Assembly: GCA_036389295.1 (NCBI GenBank)
Contig: DASVQB010000003.1
Coordinates: 1-64,000 of the forward strand
DNA from: AC-37 sp036389295
GTDB lineage: Bacteria > Actinomycetota > Thermoleophilia > Solirubrobacterales > Thermoleophilaceae
Length of the DNA stretch: 64,000 nt
Direction: 5' to 3'
This document shows positions 15,974 to 25,198 of the stretch, piece by piece. A program made the translations under genes and the position numbers. The first letter of the stretch is position 1. Each line of letters begins with the position of its first letter. The notes beneath the pieces were generated by a model. It had not been told where the DNA came from, did not search any database, and saw only the letters and a list, made by a program, of their open reading frames with translations.

Positions 15974-18445
15974 CTAGCGCCGGACGCCCGCCGGGCCGAC
16001 CCGGGTGACGCGCACGCCGCGCGCCTTCCGCAGCTGGGACGCGCAGAACGGCGGGTTGACCCACTTCTTCCTCGAGAACAGCCGGGTCTGGTCGCTGAAG
16101 TGCCGCGACTGCGGGTTCGTCGAGAGCGAGTAGGTGAGGATCATCCGGTTCTCGGGGCAGCCCCGCTTCGGGAAGTGGGCGACCATCACGAAGCTCGACC
16201 CGTGCGGGATGTTCGGGTAGCCGTCCGGCGGCGTCCAGACCACGTTGATCGCGTTGAACACGCCGTCGCTCCCCGGGCCTCCGTGGATCGGGATCTTCTC
16301 GCCGTTCCGCGACTCGTACTGGTAGCCGCGCAGCGGCGCGTTCAGCGGGATGCCGGCGCCGCGCAGGTCGGCGACCGCGTCGCCCAGCGCCTGCTGGACC
16401 TGCGGGTTGCCGGTGTTCAGCCCGGCGGGCGTGTTGACCGCGTCGTTCGGGTCGAACGGCGTCGTGTACGGCCCGCCCTGCACGCCGCGCGCGCGGTTGA
16501 TGAACCGCCGGGCGAGGATCGCGCCCTTCGAGTCGAGGTCGTCGCGCAGGTTCCACCTCTCGAGCACGGGGCACGCCTCGGTCACGTCGACCGGTCCGTT
16601 CGCGCTCGGCATCGTCGGGCTCGACTTGCACATCGCCACGAGCTGGTCGCGCCACAGCTCGCCCGCGTACTGGCGGTTGTTGAACACCGCCCAGGTGAGG
16701 TCGGAGAGCCCGAACCCCTTCCCCGGCCGGCCGTCGCTGCCGTCGAGCCGCTGCTGCACGATCCGCAGCCCGAGCCGCGTGCGGAGCAGCCGCGGGGCGC
16801 CCTCGTCGCCGATGATCCGCGCGAACCCGGTCAGCGGCTGCTCGGGGTTCGTCAGCCAGTAGCTGTCGTTCGAGTTCTCCACGTAGTCGCGGCGGAACAG
16901 CGACGGCTCGTTGCCGGGCCCGAACGTCCCGGGCACGACGGCGTCCGCGTCCATGCCCCACTCGCACGCGGCCGTCGAGCCGTCGATCACCTGGACGTTC
17001 GCCGCCGCGTCGACCGCGGTCCCGACCGGCGTGGTCAGGCACTGCTGCTTCTTCGCGTTCGTGAGGTGCGGGATCGAGCCGATGTCCGCGTAGTAGGCCT
17101 CGCCCTTGCGGTCGGCCGCGATCGTGTTCACCCACGGGATGCCCTGGAAGCGGCGCTCGATCGCGTCGAGCTGGCGGACGTTCTGGGCCCGGTTGACCTC
17201 GAAGAAGTGGTTCAGGTAGCGGAAGTTCCCCGCGTTCGCGTCGCCCATCGAGAACGCGCGCTCGGGGGTCCACGGGAAGACCGGCAGGCCGAGGATCGAG
17301 GTGAGGATCGAGCCGTGGTGGGTCGAGTACAGCGTGCGCGTCCGGGGCTCGAGCTTGCCGTCCTCGCCGCGGGCCTGCACCGTCACCACGTCGGCCTTCA
17401 TCTGCCGGACCTGGCCGTCGTAGATGTAGCTCGTCGGCATTCCGGGCACGAGCTTCTCCTCGAAGATCGTGAACCGGCGCGCCGTGGAGACGGTGTGGCT
17501 CCAGGCCAGGTTGTCGGTGTGCCCGATCAGCACGCCGGGGTAGCCGAACAGGCTGCCGCCGATCACGTTCAGCTTCCTCGGGATCGTGAGGTGGGCCTCG
17601 TAGAAGCGCTCCGTCCCGTCCCACGGGAAGTGCGGGTTGCCCAGCACCATGCCGCCGCCGCTCTTCGTGGCCTGGCTGCCGAGCCCGTAGGCGTTCGAGC
17701 CGATCCCCAGGTTCTCGCCGAGCCGGTCGTCGAGCTCGCGCAGCATCGCGGCGTCGGGCGCGCCGCCGCCCGCCGGGAGCAGGGCCGGCACGGCCGGCGC
17801 GGCCGTGGCGATGCCGTCGACGGCCACGCCCTGGCTGGCCAGGATCCCGAGCTGCCAGAAGCGCCGGTAGGCGTCGAGCTCGCTGATCGGCTTGACCCAG
17901 TCCTTCCCGCGGCAGCGCGGGTCGGGGATCCTCGCCACGCCGGTGTCCTTCAGGTAGCGGTTGTAGCCCTTCACGTAGCCGCGCACGGTCTGCCTGACGA
18001 TCGACAGCGGGCCGACCGGCGGCGGCTTGGCGAGCAGGTCCTCGACGACGTGCGTGTCGATCGCCCGCTGGAAGAAGAAGTCCGAGTCGAGGTTCTTGTA
18101 GACGGCGCTGTTGCCGCGGTTCACGTAGGTGGCGTTCGGGTCGAAGTAGCGCGAGCGCTCGCCGCGGACGGTCAGGTACGTGTCCGCCATCTCGCAGACG
18201 TTGTCCTGCGCGAACGCGTAGCCGTAGCCGTAGCCGATGCCCTCGTAGTTGCGGGCCTGGATGTGGGGGATGCCGTACGCGGTGCGGCGGATGACCGCGG
18301 ACGGTCCCGACGGCTTCCTCTTCGCGGCCGCGCGCGCCTGCGCGTCCGTCGCGCCGGCGGCTCCGGGAGCGGCGAGCGGGGTCGCGAGCGCGACGGTGAG
18401 GAGGAGCGCGGCCGCGGTCGCCCGGCCCCTGCGACGTTCGAGCAT
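15974..18445 (-). CDS. Exported Ntn-hydrolase acylase (penicillin amidase family)
   Basis: An 823-residue periplasmic or secreted hydrolase of the penicillin acylase/N-acyl-homoserine lactone acylase/aculeacin acylase family (S45). Residues 1-33 are a Sec signal peptide. The alpha-chain region includes RTAYGIPHIQARNYEGIGYGYGY and AFAQDN. The autocatalytic beta-chain start is at G-Ser250 (GIGSNAYGLGSQATKSGGGMV), with NPHFPW, GYPGVLIGHTDNLAW and WLTNPEQPL (beta-chain Asn region) downstream. The SNAYG form of the processing site resembles lipopeptide/AHL acylases more than classical penicillin G acylases, so long-chain N-acyl substrates are an inference. Full family length. ATG 18445 begins the signal peptide; TACCGT lies nine bases upstream. 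No accessory gene is linked. Confidence 0.92.
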   Translation of the reverse strand: MLERRRGRATAAALLLTVALATPLAAPGAAGATDAQARAAAKRKPSGPSAVIRRTAYGIPHIQARNYEGIGYGYGYAFAQDNVCEMADTYLTVRGERSRYFDPNATYVNRGNSAVYKNLDSDFFFQRAIDTHVVEDLLAKPPPVGPLSIVRQTVRGYVKGYNRYLKDTGVARIPDPRCRGKDWVKPISELDAYRRFWQLGILASQGVAVDGIATAAPAVPALLPAGGGAPDAAMLRELDDRLGENLGIGSNAYGLGSQATKSGGGMVLGNPHFPWDGTERFYEAHLTIPRKLNVIGGSLFGYPGVLIGHTDNLAWSHTVSTARRFTIFEEKLVPGMPTSYIYDGQVRQMKADVVTVQARGEDGKLEPRTRTLYSTHHGSILTSILGLPVFPWTPERAFSMGDANAGNFRYLNHFFEVNRAQNVRQLDAIERRFQGIPWVNTIAADRKGEAYYADIGSIPHLTNAKKQQCLTTPVGTAVDAAANVQVIDGSTAACEWGMDADAVVPGTFGPGNEPSLFRRDYVENSNDSYWLTNPEQPLTGFARIIGDEGAPRLLRTRLGLRIVQQRLDGSDGRPGKGFGLSDLTWAVFNNRQYAGELWRDQLVAMCKSSPTMPSANGPVDVTEACPVLERWNLRDDLDSKGAILARRFINRARGVQGGPYTTPFDPNDAVNTPAGLNTGNPQVQQALGDAVADLRGAGIPLNAPLRGYQYESRNGEKIPIHGGPGSDGVFNAINVVWTPPDGYPNIPHGSSFVMVAHFPKRGCPENRMILTYSLSTNPQSRHFSDQTRLFSRKKWVNPPFCASQLRKARGVRVTRVGPAGVRR

Positions 18446-18454
18446 CGGACGGAG

Positions 18455-18460
18455 ACGGTA
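18455..18460 (-). promoter_or_regulatory. -10-like TACCGT before the acylase gene
   Basis: TACCGT (minus strand) ends nine bases before the ATG at 18445; no Shine-Dalgarno sequence lies between. Fits the leaderless pattern at the long end of the spacing range. Confidence 0.35.
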
Positions 18461-18487
18461 ACCGATCCGGGGTAGGCGGCCCGCCGG

Positions 18488-19710
18488 CTATCGGCGGGCG
18501 AGACCGGCGCGCAGCGACGCGACGCGCTCCGCCGAGGCCTCGAACGGCGCCCGCGCGAGCGCGCCCCGCCCGAGCGCGTCCGCGAGCCGCGCCTGCGCCC
18601 GGACGCCGGCGGCGTAGCTCGACGCGAACAGCAGGAGGTCGTTGCCGGCGCGCGCCGCGCGCAGCGCCCGCCGCTCGGGCGAGCCGAACCGGGTGGCCGA
18701 CTCCGTGCCGAGCGAGTCGGTGATCGTCACGCCGGCGAAGCCGATGCGGCCGCGCAGCTCGCCGCCGAGGATCCGCGGCGAGAAGACCGCCGGGCGGTCG
18801 GGGTCGAGCGCCGGGTACGCCGCGGTGCTCGTCATCACGAGCTCGAGCCCGTCGTCGACGAGCCGCTCGTACGGCGCGTAGTCCTCGGCGCGCAGCGTCG
18901 CGGCCGGCAGGTCGATCGCGTTCATCCGCCGGTCCTGGTCGAACCGCGCGCCGCCGAGGCCGGGGAAGTGCTTGGCGGTGGCCGCGACGCCGCCCTCGCG
19001 CAGCCCGCGCGCGAACGCGGCGGCGAGCCGCGCGACCGTCGCCGGCCTCGAGGAGAAGGCGCGGCCCTGCGCGCGCATGATGCGGCCGGGCCGCCCGATG
19101 TCGACCACCGGCGCGAGGTCGACGTTCACGCCGACGCCGCGGAGGTTGCGCGCGGTGTCGAGTCCCTCGGCGCGCGCGAGCGGCTCGCTGCCGGCCCGTC
19201 CCAGCTCGGCGGGGGAGCGCCGCGGGGCGCCCGCGAGCCGCTTCACGACCCCGCCCTCCTGGTCGATCGCGACGAGCAGCGGCGGGTCGCCCGCCGGCCG
19301 CCAGCGCTGGAGCGCCGCGGTGAGCCGCCTCAACTGGCCGCGCGAGCGGATGTTGCGGGCGAAGAGGATCACGCCGGCGGCCTCGCCGCGGCGCACCCGC
19401 CGCAGGAGGTCCCGCGGGGCGCGCACGCCGTCGAAGCCGAAGACGATCCGCTGCCCGGCGAGCTGCGCGGGAGGCAGGGCGTCCGCCGCGGAGCGGACCG
19501 GCATCGCGGCGCGGGACGGCTGGGACTCCGGCATCGCGGCCCGCGAGGGGCGCGGCTCCGGCATCGCCGCCCGCGAGGGCCGGGGCTCCGGCATCGCCGC
19601 CCGCGAGGGGCGCGGCTCCGGCATCGCCGCCCGCGAGGGCCGGGGCTCGGACTGGGCGGTCGCGGTCAGGAGGGCCGCCGCGGCGGCCGGGACGAGCAGG
19701 AGGCCGAGCC

Positions 19711-19714
<4 letters not shown>
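18488..19714 (-). CDS. Exported glycoside hydrolase family 3 protein (NagZ-like, catalytic His missing)
   Basis: A 408-residue GH3 protein. Residues 1-20 form a short signal peptide; 22-71 are five decapeptide repeats of the type EPRPSRAAMP; the (beta/alpha)8 domain follows with VAIDQEGGVVKRL (149-161), NVDLAPVVDIGRPGRIM (197-213), KHFPGLGG (248-255) and the nucleophile Asp333 in ITDSLGTES. In bacterial NagZ the general acid/base is a His in a D-S-H loop after KHFPGHG; here that loop reads Asp259-Gln-Asp261, so the His is absent. The fold is therefore certain but beta-N-acetylglucosaminidase activity is not. The GTG start overlaps the mutase stop (GTGA), with AGGAGG inside the mutase end, so expression is coupled to a metabolic gene of apparently unrelated function. 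Confidence 0.85.
19501..19650 (-). repeat. Five in-frame 30-bp tandem repeats (60-bp higher order)
   Basis: Exactly five consecutive 30-bp units, each encoding one decapeptide of the GH3 protein's N-terminal linker. Units 2 and 4 differ by one base, and units 3 and 5 differ by one base, while 2 and 3 differ more, so the last expansion was of a 60-bp dimer. The copy number is likely variable between strains. There are no spacers, so it is not CRISPR. Confidence 0.95.
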
Positions 19715-21330
<1,616 letters not shown>

Positions 21331-21336
21331 GCGCAG

Positions 21337-21342
21337 AGGATA
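21337..21342 (-). promoter_or_regulatory. -10 hexamer TATCCT for leaderless mutase gene
   Basis: TATCCT on the minus strand is six bases before GTG 21330, between it and the upstream PrpD stop at 21350. It decides the start and suggests the mutase has its own transcript. Confidence 0.5.
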
Positions 21343-21349
21343 CGAGCGG

Positions 21350-22489
21350 TCAGCGCAGGCCGGCGGCACGCGCGAGCTCGGCGGCCGGCCGATCGGGGTC
21401 GTCGAGCAGCCCGTCCAGCCGATCGCCGGCGAGCGAGCGGACCTTCGCGGCCAACCGCTCCGCGCTCATCGGGTTGCCGGGCGACCCGATCGGCGCCTCC
21501 ACGCGGGCGACGACCTCGCCGCGCGCGACGAGCCTCGCCTCGGGCTCCCCGAGGGCCGGGTCGGTCCGAACGCGCACGGCGGTCGCGGCCGCCCGGACCT
21601 CCGGGTCGAGCGCGGCGAAGCTCGCGACGCCGGGAGCGCCGCGCATCAGCGCGTACGCCGTGAGGTACGGGATCGAGAACTTGGCCTCGAGGCCGTCGCG
21701 CGGGTCCTCGATCTCGGCGGCGGTGAGCGAGACGGGGTGGACGACCGCCTCGAGCCCGCCGCCGGGCCCGACCCCCCGCTCGCGGGCGGCGAGGGCTGCG
21801 TCGATCGCGCCGTGGGTCTGGAGGCAGCACGGGTAGGCCTTGATCCAGTTCTCGGCGACGGCGTCGCCGCCGGGTCGGGGGTCGACCCAGCGCGCGCCGT
21901 AGGCTGCCTCCCAGCCGCGCTCGACCTCGGGGCGCGCCGACGCGCCCTCGGCGGCGAGCCGGGCGGCGCGGACTCCCGCGGCGGCGGCCGAGCCGACCTG
22001 GAGGGACTTGCCGTCCGAGCCGAACGCCGAGCGGAGGCCGGCCGTGGCGAGCAGCGACAGGCGGAGCGCCGCGCTCGTCCGCTCGCCGTCCAGCTCGAGC
22101 AGGGCCGCGGCGGCGGCCGCCGCCCCGACGGCGCCGCACGTGGCGGTCGGGTGCCAGCCGCGCTCGCGCATGGCGGGGTGGTTCGCCGACGTCAGCTGCG
22201 CCATCGCCTCGAAGCCCGCGGCGTAGGCGTCGAGCACCCGCCCGGCGCTCGCGCCCAGCTCCGCCCCGAGGACGAGCGCGGCCGGCGCCACGGGCGCGCT
22301 CAGGTGCGCGAGCCCCGGGAGGTAGGTGTCGTCGAAGTCGAGGACGTGGCCGGCCGTGCCCGCCGCGGCGACCCTCGCTTCGATCCCGTCGGCCGCGGCG
22401 GCGGCCGCCCGCGCGGCGGGCTGCGAGCGGCCCGCGGCCGCGCAGGCGAGCCAGTCGAGCAGAGCCAGGCGGTGACCGGCCGCGGCCAT
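21350..22489 (-). CDS. MmgE/PrpD family protein
   Basis: A 379-residue cytoplasmic protein of the MmgE/PrpD fold (2-methylcitrate dehydratase, cis-aconitate decarboxylase and iminodisuccinate epimerase family). Characteristic segments: GHVLDFDDTYLPGLAHLSAP, GWHPTATCGAVGAAAAAA, AFGSDGKSLQVGSAAAAG, IKAYPCCLQTH and KFSIPYLTAYAL. It is shorter than PrpD itself (about 480 residues), lacking part of the N-terminal helical region, so the exact substrate is open. The downstream mutase makes a role in propionate/methylcitrate-type carbon flow plausible but no prpB or prpC is present. TAGGCT eight bases before the ATG supports the start. Confidence 0.87.
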   Translation of the reverse strand: MAAAGHRLALLDWLACAAAGRSQPAARAAAAAADGIEARVAAAGTAGHVLDFDDTYLPGLAHLSAPVAPAALVLGAELGASAGRVLDAYAAGFEAMAQLTSANHPAMRERGWHPTATCGAVGAAAAAAALLELDGERTSAALRLSLLATAGLRSAFGSDGKSLQVGSAAAAGVRAARLAAEGASARPEVERGWEAAYGARWVDPRPGGDAVAENWIKAYPCCLQTHGAIDAALAARERGVGPGGGLEAVVHPVSLTAAEIEDPRDGLEAKFSIPYLTAYALMRGAPGVASFAALDPEVRAAATAVRVRTDPALGEPEARLVARGEVVARVEAPIGSPGNPMSAERLAAKVRSLAGDRLDGLLDDPDRPAAELARAAGLR

Positions 22490-22497
22490 GGCCCGCG

Positions 22498-22503
22498 AGC
22501 CTA
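22498..22503 (-). promoter_or_regulatory. -10 hexamer TAGGCT before the MmgE/PrpD gene
   Basis: TAGGCT (minus strand) is eight bases before ATG 22489, with no Shine-Dalgarno sequence; leaderless pattern. Confidence 0.5.
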
Positions 22504-22517
22504 CGCGCTCGCCGCGG

Positions 22518-24488
22518 CTACGCCTCGGCGCCGGCCCCGCTCGCCGACCGCAGCCGCAGCGACCGGAACAGCGGAAGCCCCGCCACGTCGATCGCGACCT
22601 TGGCGCCCGCGCCCGCCAGGAGCGCGGTGAGGACGTCGGTCAGCGAGCCCCAGGTGTCGTCGTAGACCGTGAGCAGGTAGACCAGGCTCGCGACGAGGAT
22701 CGCCACGATGGTCCAGACGAGGTCGACGAGCCGCAGGCTCTTGACCAGCTCGACGGCGCCGCCCGCGCGCCAGCCCGTGCCGGTGGCGCGGCTCTCGACC
22801 TGCTTCATCTCCGGGCTGCCGAGCGTCGCCCAGCCGCGGAAGCTCAGCGGGTCGGCGTGCCAGTTCGGCTGCCGGTCGCTGTCCGGGACCTGCGGCAGGT
22901 CGCCGGGCGGCTGCGGGACGCTGAGAAGCAGCCGGTCGAGCCGGACGTCGAGCGCGTAGCGCTGCTCGGCGGTCAGCGCGAGCACCGAGGTCGTGAGCTC
23001 GTCGTCGAGCGCGGCGACCTCGGCCGCGATCCCCGCCGCGGCGGCGTGGGTCCAGACGTGCTTGAAGCGGTGCTGCCACCACGTCTCGCGGATCACGCGG
23101 GCGACCAGGTCGTCGGCCGCCTTCGTGTCGGTCGGCTCGTGGTTGAGCGCGAGCTCGAGCATCTCGGCGTCGCGGCGGACGTTCGAGTCCGCCCAGCGGC
23201 GCGCGCCGCCCGCGACCTGGAGGTCGGGCACCGCCTGCGGGCCGTCGACCACCGCGTGGAACCGCCGGGCGGCCGGCTCGATCCGGAGCCAGCGCTGGAT
23301 CCGCGCGATGATCTCGAGCACGCGGACCGTGTCGTCGTCGAGGTCCGCGTCGCTCCGCGCGGACTCGATGTCGCCGCGGACCTGGTCGACGTGGGTCGTC
23401 TGGACGGTGCCCGGGTCGGCGTTGTCGCCGACCAGGTCGATCATGTTCCACGACGCCGGCCGGGTGCGCTCGGCGCGGTGCTTGCGGTACTTCTCGAGCG
23501 CCTCGTCGAGCTTCTCGAGCAGGAAGCGGCGCCGGCGCGCGATGGCCCGGAGCCTCGGGCCGAGCGTGCCCAGGACCACGCCGATCACCACGAGCGCGAG
23601 GGCGACCAGGAGCGACAGCGCCGAGCGGACCTGGACCGTCACCGACTTGTCGCCGAAGCCCGCCGCCGAGCCGGAGTACTGGCCGGGGCTCGGCTCGTCG
23701 ACGACCTTCACCGTCGCGGTCGCGTGGAACGGGTTCGCGGGATCGCGGACGACGCCCTCGATCTCCACCGACGCGTCGCCGTCCCCGTCGCCGCCGAGCC
23801 GGACCGTCCTGCCGGCCGCCCCCGCCGCCAGGCCGGGCACCCCGCGGCCCTTCAGGTCGAACGTCTTCGACTCGCAGCTCGTCTTCGCGCGCCACGTGCA
23901 CTGGAGGCGGACGGTGTCGGGTTCGAGCCTGACGTCGCCCGCGGTCGAGAGCGGGACGGGCACGAGGGTGGTGGTCCTCCCGTCGCGCACGTCGAGCACG
24001 ACGGTCCCGTCGAGCGAGGACGGGTCGCTCGTCTGGGACACGGCGAAGCGGACCGCGATCGCGCGCTCGCGGCCGGGGCGCACCGTCACGCGGCCGCTCG
24101 CGGCCGGCCGGCCCTCGACCTCGAGCGCGACGCGGGCGTCGGTGCTGCCGGGGACGGCGTGGTCGCCGGTCGGCCGCACGGCGACGACGCGCGGCGCCCC
24201 GTTCGGCAGGTACCGGACGCGCACCAGGAGCGGCCGCTTGGCCGTCAGCGCGAAGCGGACCGAGCCGACGAGCGTGTCGCCCTCGGCCGGGCACTTCCCG
24301 GTCTCGACCGCGCTGGTCGCGGGAGGCCTCTCGCCGTCCACCTTCGCGCACGGCGACAGGTAGAGGGTGCGCGCCGTCCTGCCGCCGATCAGGCTGAACG
24401 ACCGCTCGCGCGCACCGGCCTCGCACGGCACGAGGGCGAGCGCCGCGGTCGCGGCGAGGACCGCCTTCAGCGCTCGTGAGTCCTTCAC
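22518..24488 (-). CDS. Large unrecognised membrane protein with external beta domain
   Basis: A 656-residue protein. Residues 1-27 are a Sec signal peptide; 28-285 are beta-rich and extracytoplasmic (two Cys pairs at 47/66 and 197/205; a segment DLKGRGVPGLAAGAAGRTV); 289-311 form a membrane helix (ALSLLVALALVVIGVVLGTL) followed by Arg-rich cytoplasmic sequence; about 315-570 are a soluble helical region with many Trp; two further membrane helices lie near 577-600 and 608-632. I do not recognise a family. The layout (outside sensor-like domain, helix, large cytoplasmic domain, helical hairpin) could serve sensing or scaffolding, but that is a guess. GTG 24488 is placed eight bases after TAGGCT. 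It is divergent from the MoaD-MoaE gene. Confidence 0.75.
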   Translation of the reverse strand: MKDSRALKAVLAATAALALVPCEAGARERSFSLIGGRTARTLYLSPCAKVDGERPPATSAVETGKCPAEGDTLVGSVRFALTAKRPLLVRVRYLPNGAPRVVAVRPTGDHAVPGSTDARVALEVEGRPAASGRVTVRPGRERAIAVRFAVSQTSDPSSLDGTVVLDVRDGRTTTLVPVPLSTAGDVRLEPDTVRLQCTWRAKTSCESKTFDLKGRGVPGLAAGAAGRTVRLGGDGDGDASVEIEGVVRDPANPFHATATVKVVDEPSPGQYSGSAAGFGDKSVTVQVRSALSLLVALALVVIGVVLGTLGPRLRAIARRRRFLLEKLDEALEKYRKHRAERTRPASWNMIDLVGDNADPGTVQTTHVDQVRGDIESARSDADLDDDTVRVLEIIARIQRWLRIEPAARRFHAVVDGPQAVPDLQVAGGARRWADSNVRRDAEMLELALNHEPTDTKAADDLVARVIRETWWQHRFKHVWTHAAAAGIAAEVAALDDELTTSVLALTAEQRYALDVRLDRLLLSVPQPPGDLPQVPDSDRQPNWHADPLSFRGWATLGSPEMKQVESRATGTGWRAGGAVELVKSLRLVDLVWTIVAILVASLVYLLTVYDDTWGSLTDVLTALLAGAGAKVAIDVAGLPLFRSLRLRSASGAGAEA

Positions 24489-24496
24489 CAGCAGCG

Positions 24497-24502
24497 AGCC
24501 TA
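24497..24502 (-). promoter_or_regulatory. -10 hexamer TAGGCT before the 656-residue membrane protein
   Basis: TAGGCT on the minus strand, eight bases before GTG 24488; same hexamer and spacing as before the MmgE/PrpD gene. Confidence 0.5.
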
Positions 24503-24546
24503 ATCGCGGTGGCAGGCCGCGTGCAAGGCCGCGCGCCGGTGAGGGC

Positions 24547-24552
24547 TAAGGT
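24547..24552 (+). promoter_or_regulatory. -10 hexamer TAAGGT before the MoaD-MoaE gene
   Basis: TAAGGT is seven bases before ATG 24560 with no ribosome-binding site between; decides this start over in-frame upstream codons. Confidence 0.5.
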
Positions 24553-24559
24553 GGGCCGC

Positions 24560-25198
24560 ATGGAGGTGACCGTGCGCCTGTTCGCGATGCTGCGCGAGCG
24601 CGCCGGCGCGAGCGAGGTGACCGTCGAGCTGCCGGACGGGGCGCGGGTTCGCGACGCGCTCGACGCGCTGGGCGGGCTGGCCGGCGACATGCCGCTCGTG
24701 ATGGCGGTCAACCGCGAGTACGCGCCCGAGGACGCGCCGCTCGACCCCGGCGACGAGCTTGCGCTGATCCCGCCGGTGAGCGGCGGCGCCACGAGCGTCG
24801 CGCACGCGCGGGTGACCGCCGACCCGCTGTCGCTCGACGCGCTGGTCGCCCGCGTGCGGGACCCGCGGGCGGGGGCGGTCGTCACGTTCCAGGGGGTCAC
24901 GCGCGAGGTCGAGCTGCTCGAGTACGAGGCGTACGTGGAGATGGCCGAGGAGCGGATCGCGGCGATCGCGGCGGACGCGGTCGAGCGGCACGGGCTGTGC
25001 GCCGCCGCCGCCGAGCACAGGGTGGGGGAGGTGCCGCTGTCCGAGCCGAGCGTGGCGGTCGCCGCCTCGGCGCCCCACCGCGGCGAGGCGTTCGCGGGCG
25101 CGCGCGAGATCATCGACCGCGTGAAGGCCGAGGCGCCGATCTGGAAGAGGGAGGTCGAGGGTGGCGAGGGACGCTGGGTCGAGGGAGCTCGACCCTGA
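24560..25198 (+). CDS. MoaD-MoaE fusion, molybdopterin synthase (MoaX-like)
   Basis: A 212-residue protein joining both subunits of molybdopterin synthase, which puts the dithiolene sulfurs into precursor Z. Residues 1-76 are a ubiquitin-like MoaD domain ending in Gly75-Gly76; residues 78-212 are MoaE, with GAVVTFQGVTREV, LEYEAYVEMAEERI, APHRGEAFAGAREI and the catalytic Lys pair Lys189/Lys196 (EAPIWKREV) spaced as Lys119/Lys126 of E. coli MoaE. MoaD works through a free C-terminal Gly-Gly, so cleavage after Gly76 is needed, as known for Mycobacterium tuberculosis MoaX. The MoaE loop between GVTREV and LEYEAY is shorter than usual, losing the RDHNxG segment. selA overlaps the 3' end, linking molybdopterin and selenium, as expected if the cell has a selenocysteine formate dehydrogenase. 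Confidence 0.93.
   Translation: MEVTVRLFAMLRERAGASEVTVELPDGARVRDALDALGGLAGDMPLVMAVNREYAPEDAPLDPGDELALIPPVSGGATSVAHARVTADPLSLDALVARVRDPRAGAVVTFQGVTREVELLEYEAYVEMAEERIAAIAADAVERHGLCAAAAEHRVGEVPLSEPSVAVAASAPHRGEAFAGAREIIDRVKAEAPIWKREVEGGEGRWVEGARP

Noticed and set aside
19501..19650. Regular 30-bp repeats that could suggest a CRISPR array.
   Set aside because: Units are directly contiguous without spacers, lie in frame within the GH3 gene and encode decapeptides; no cas gene is present.
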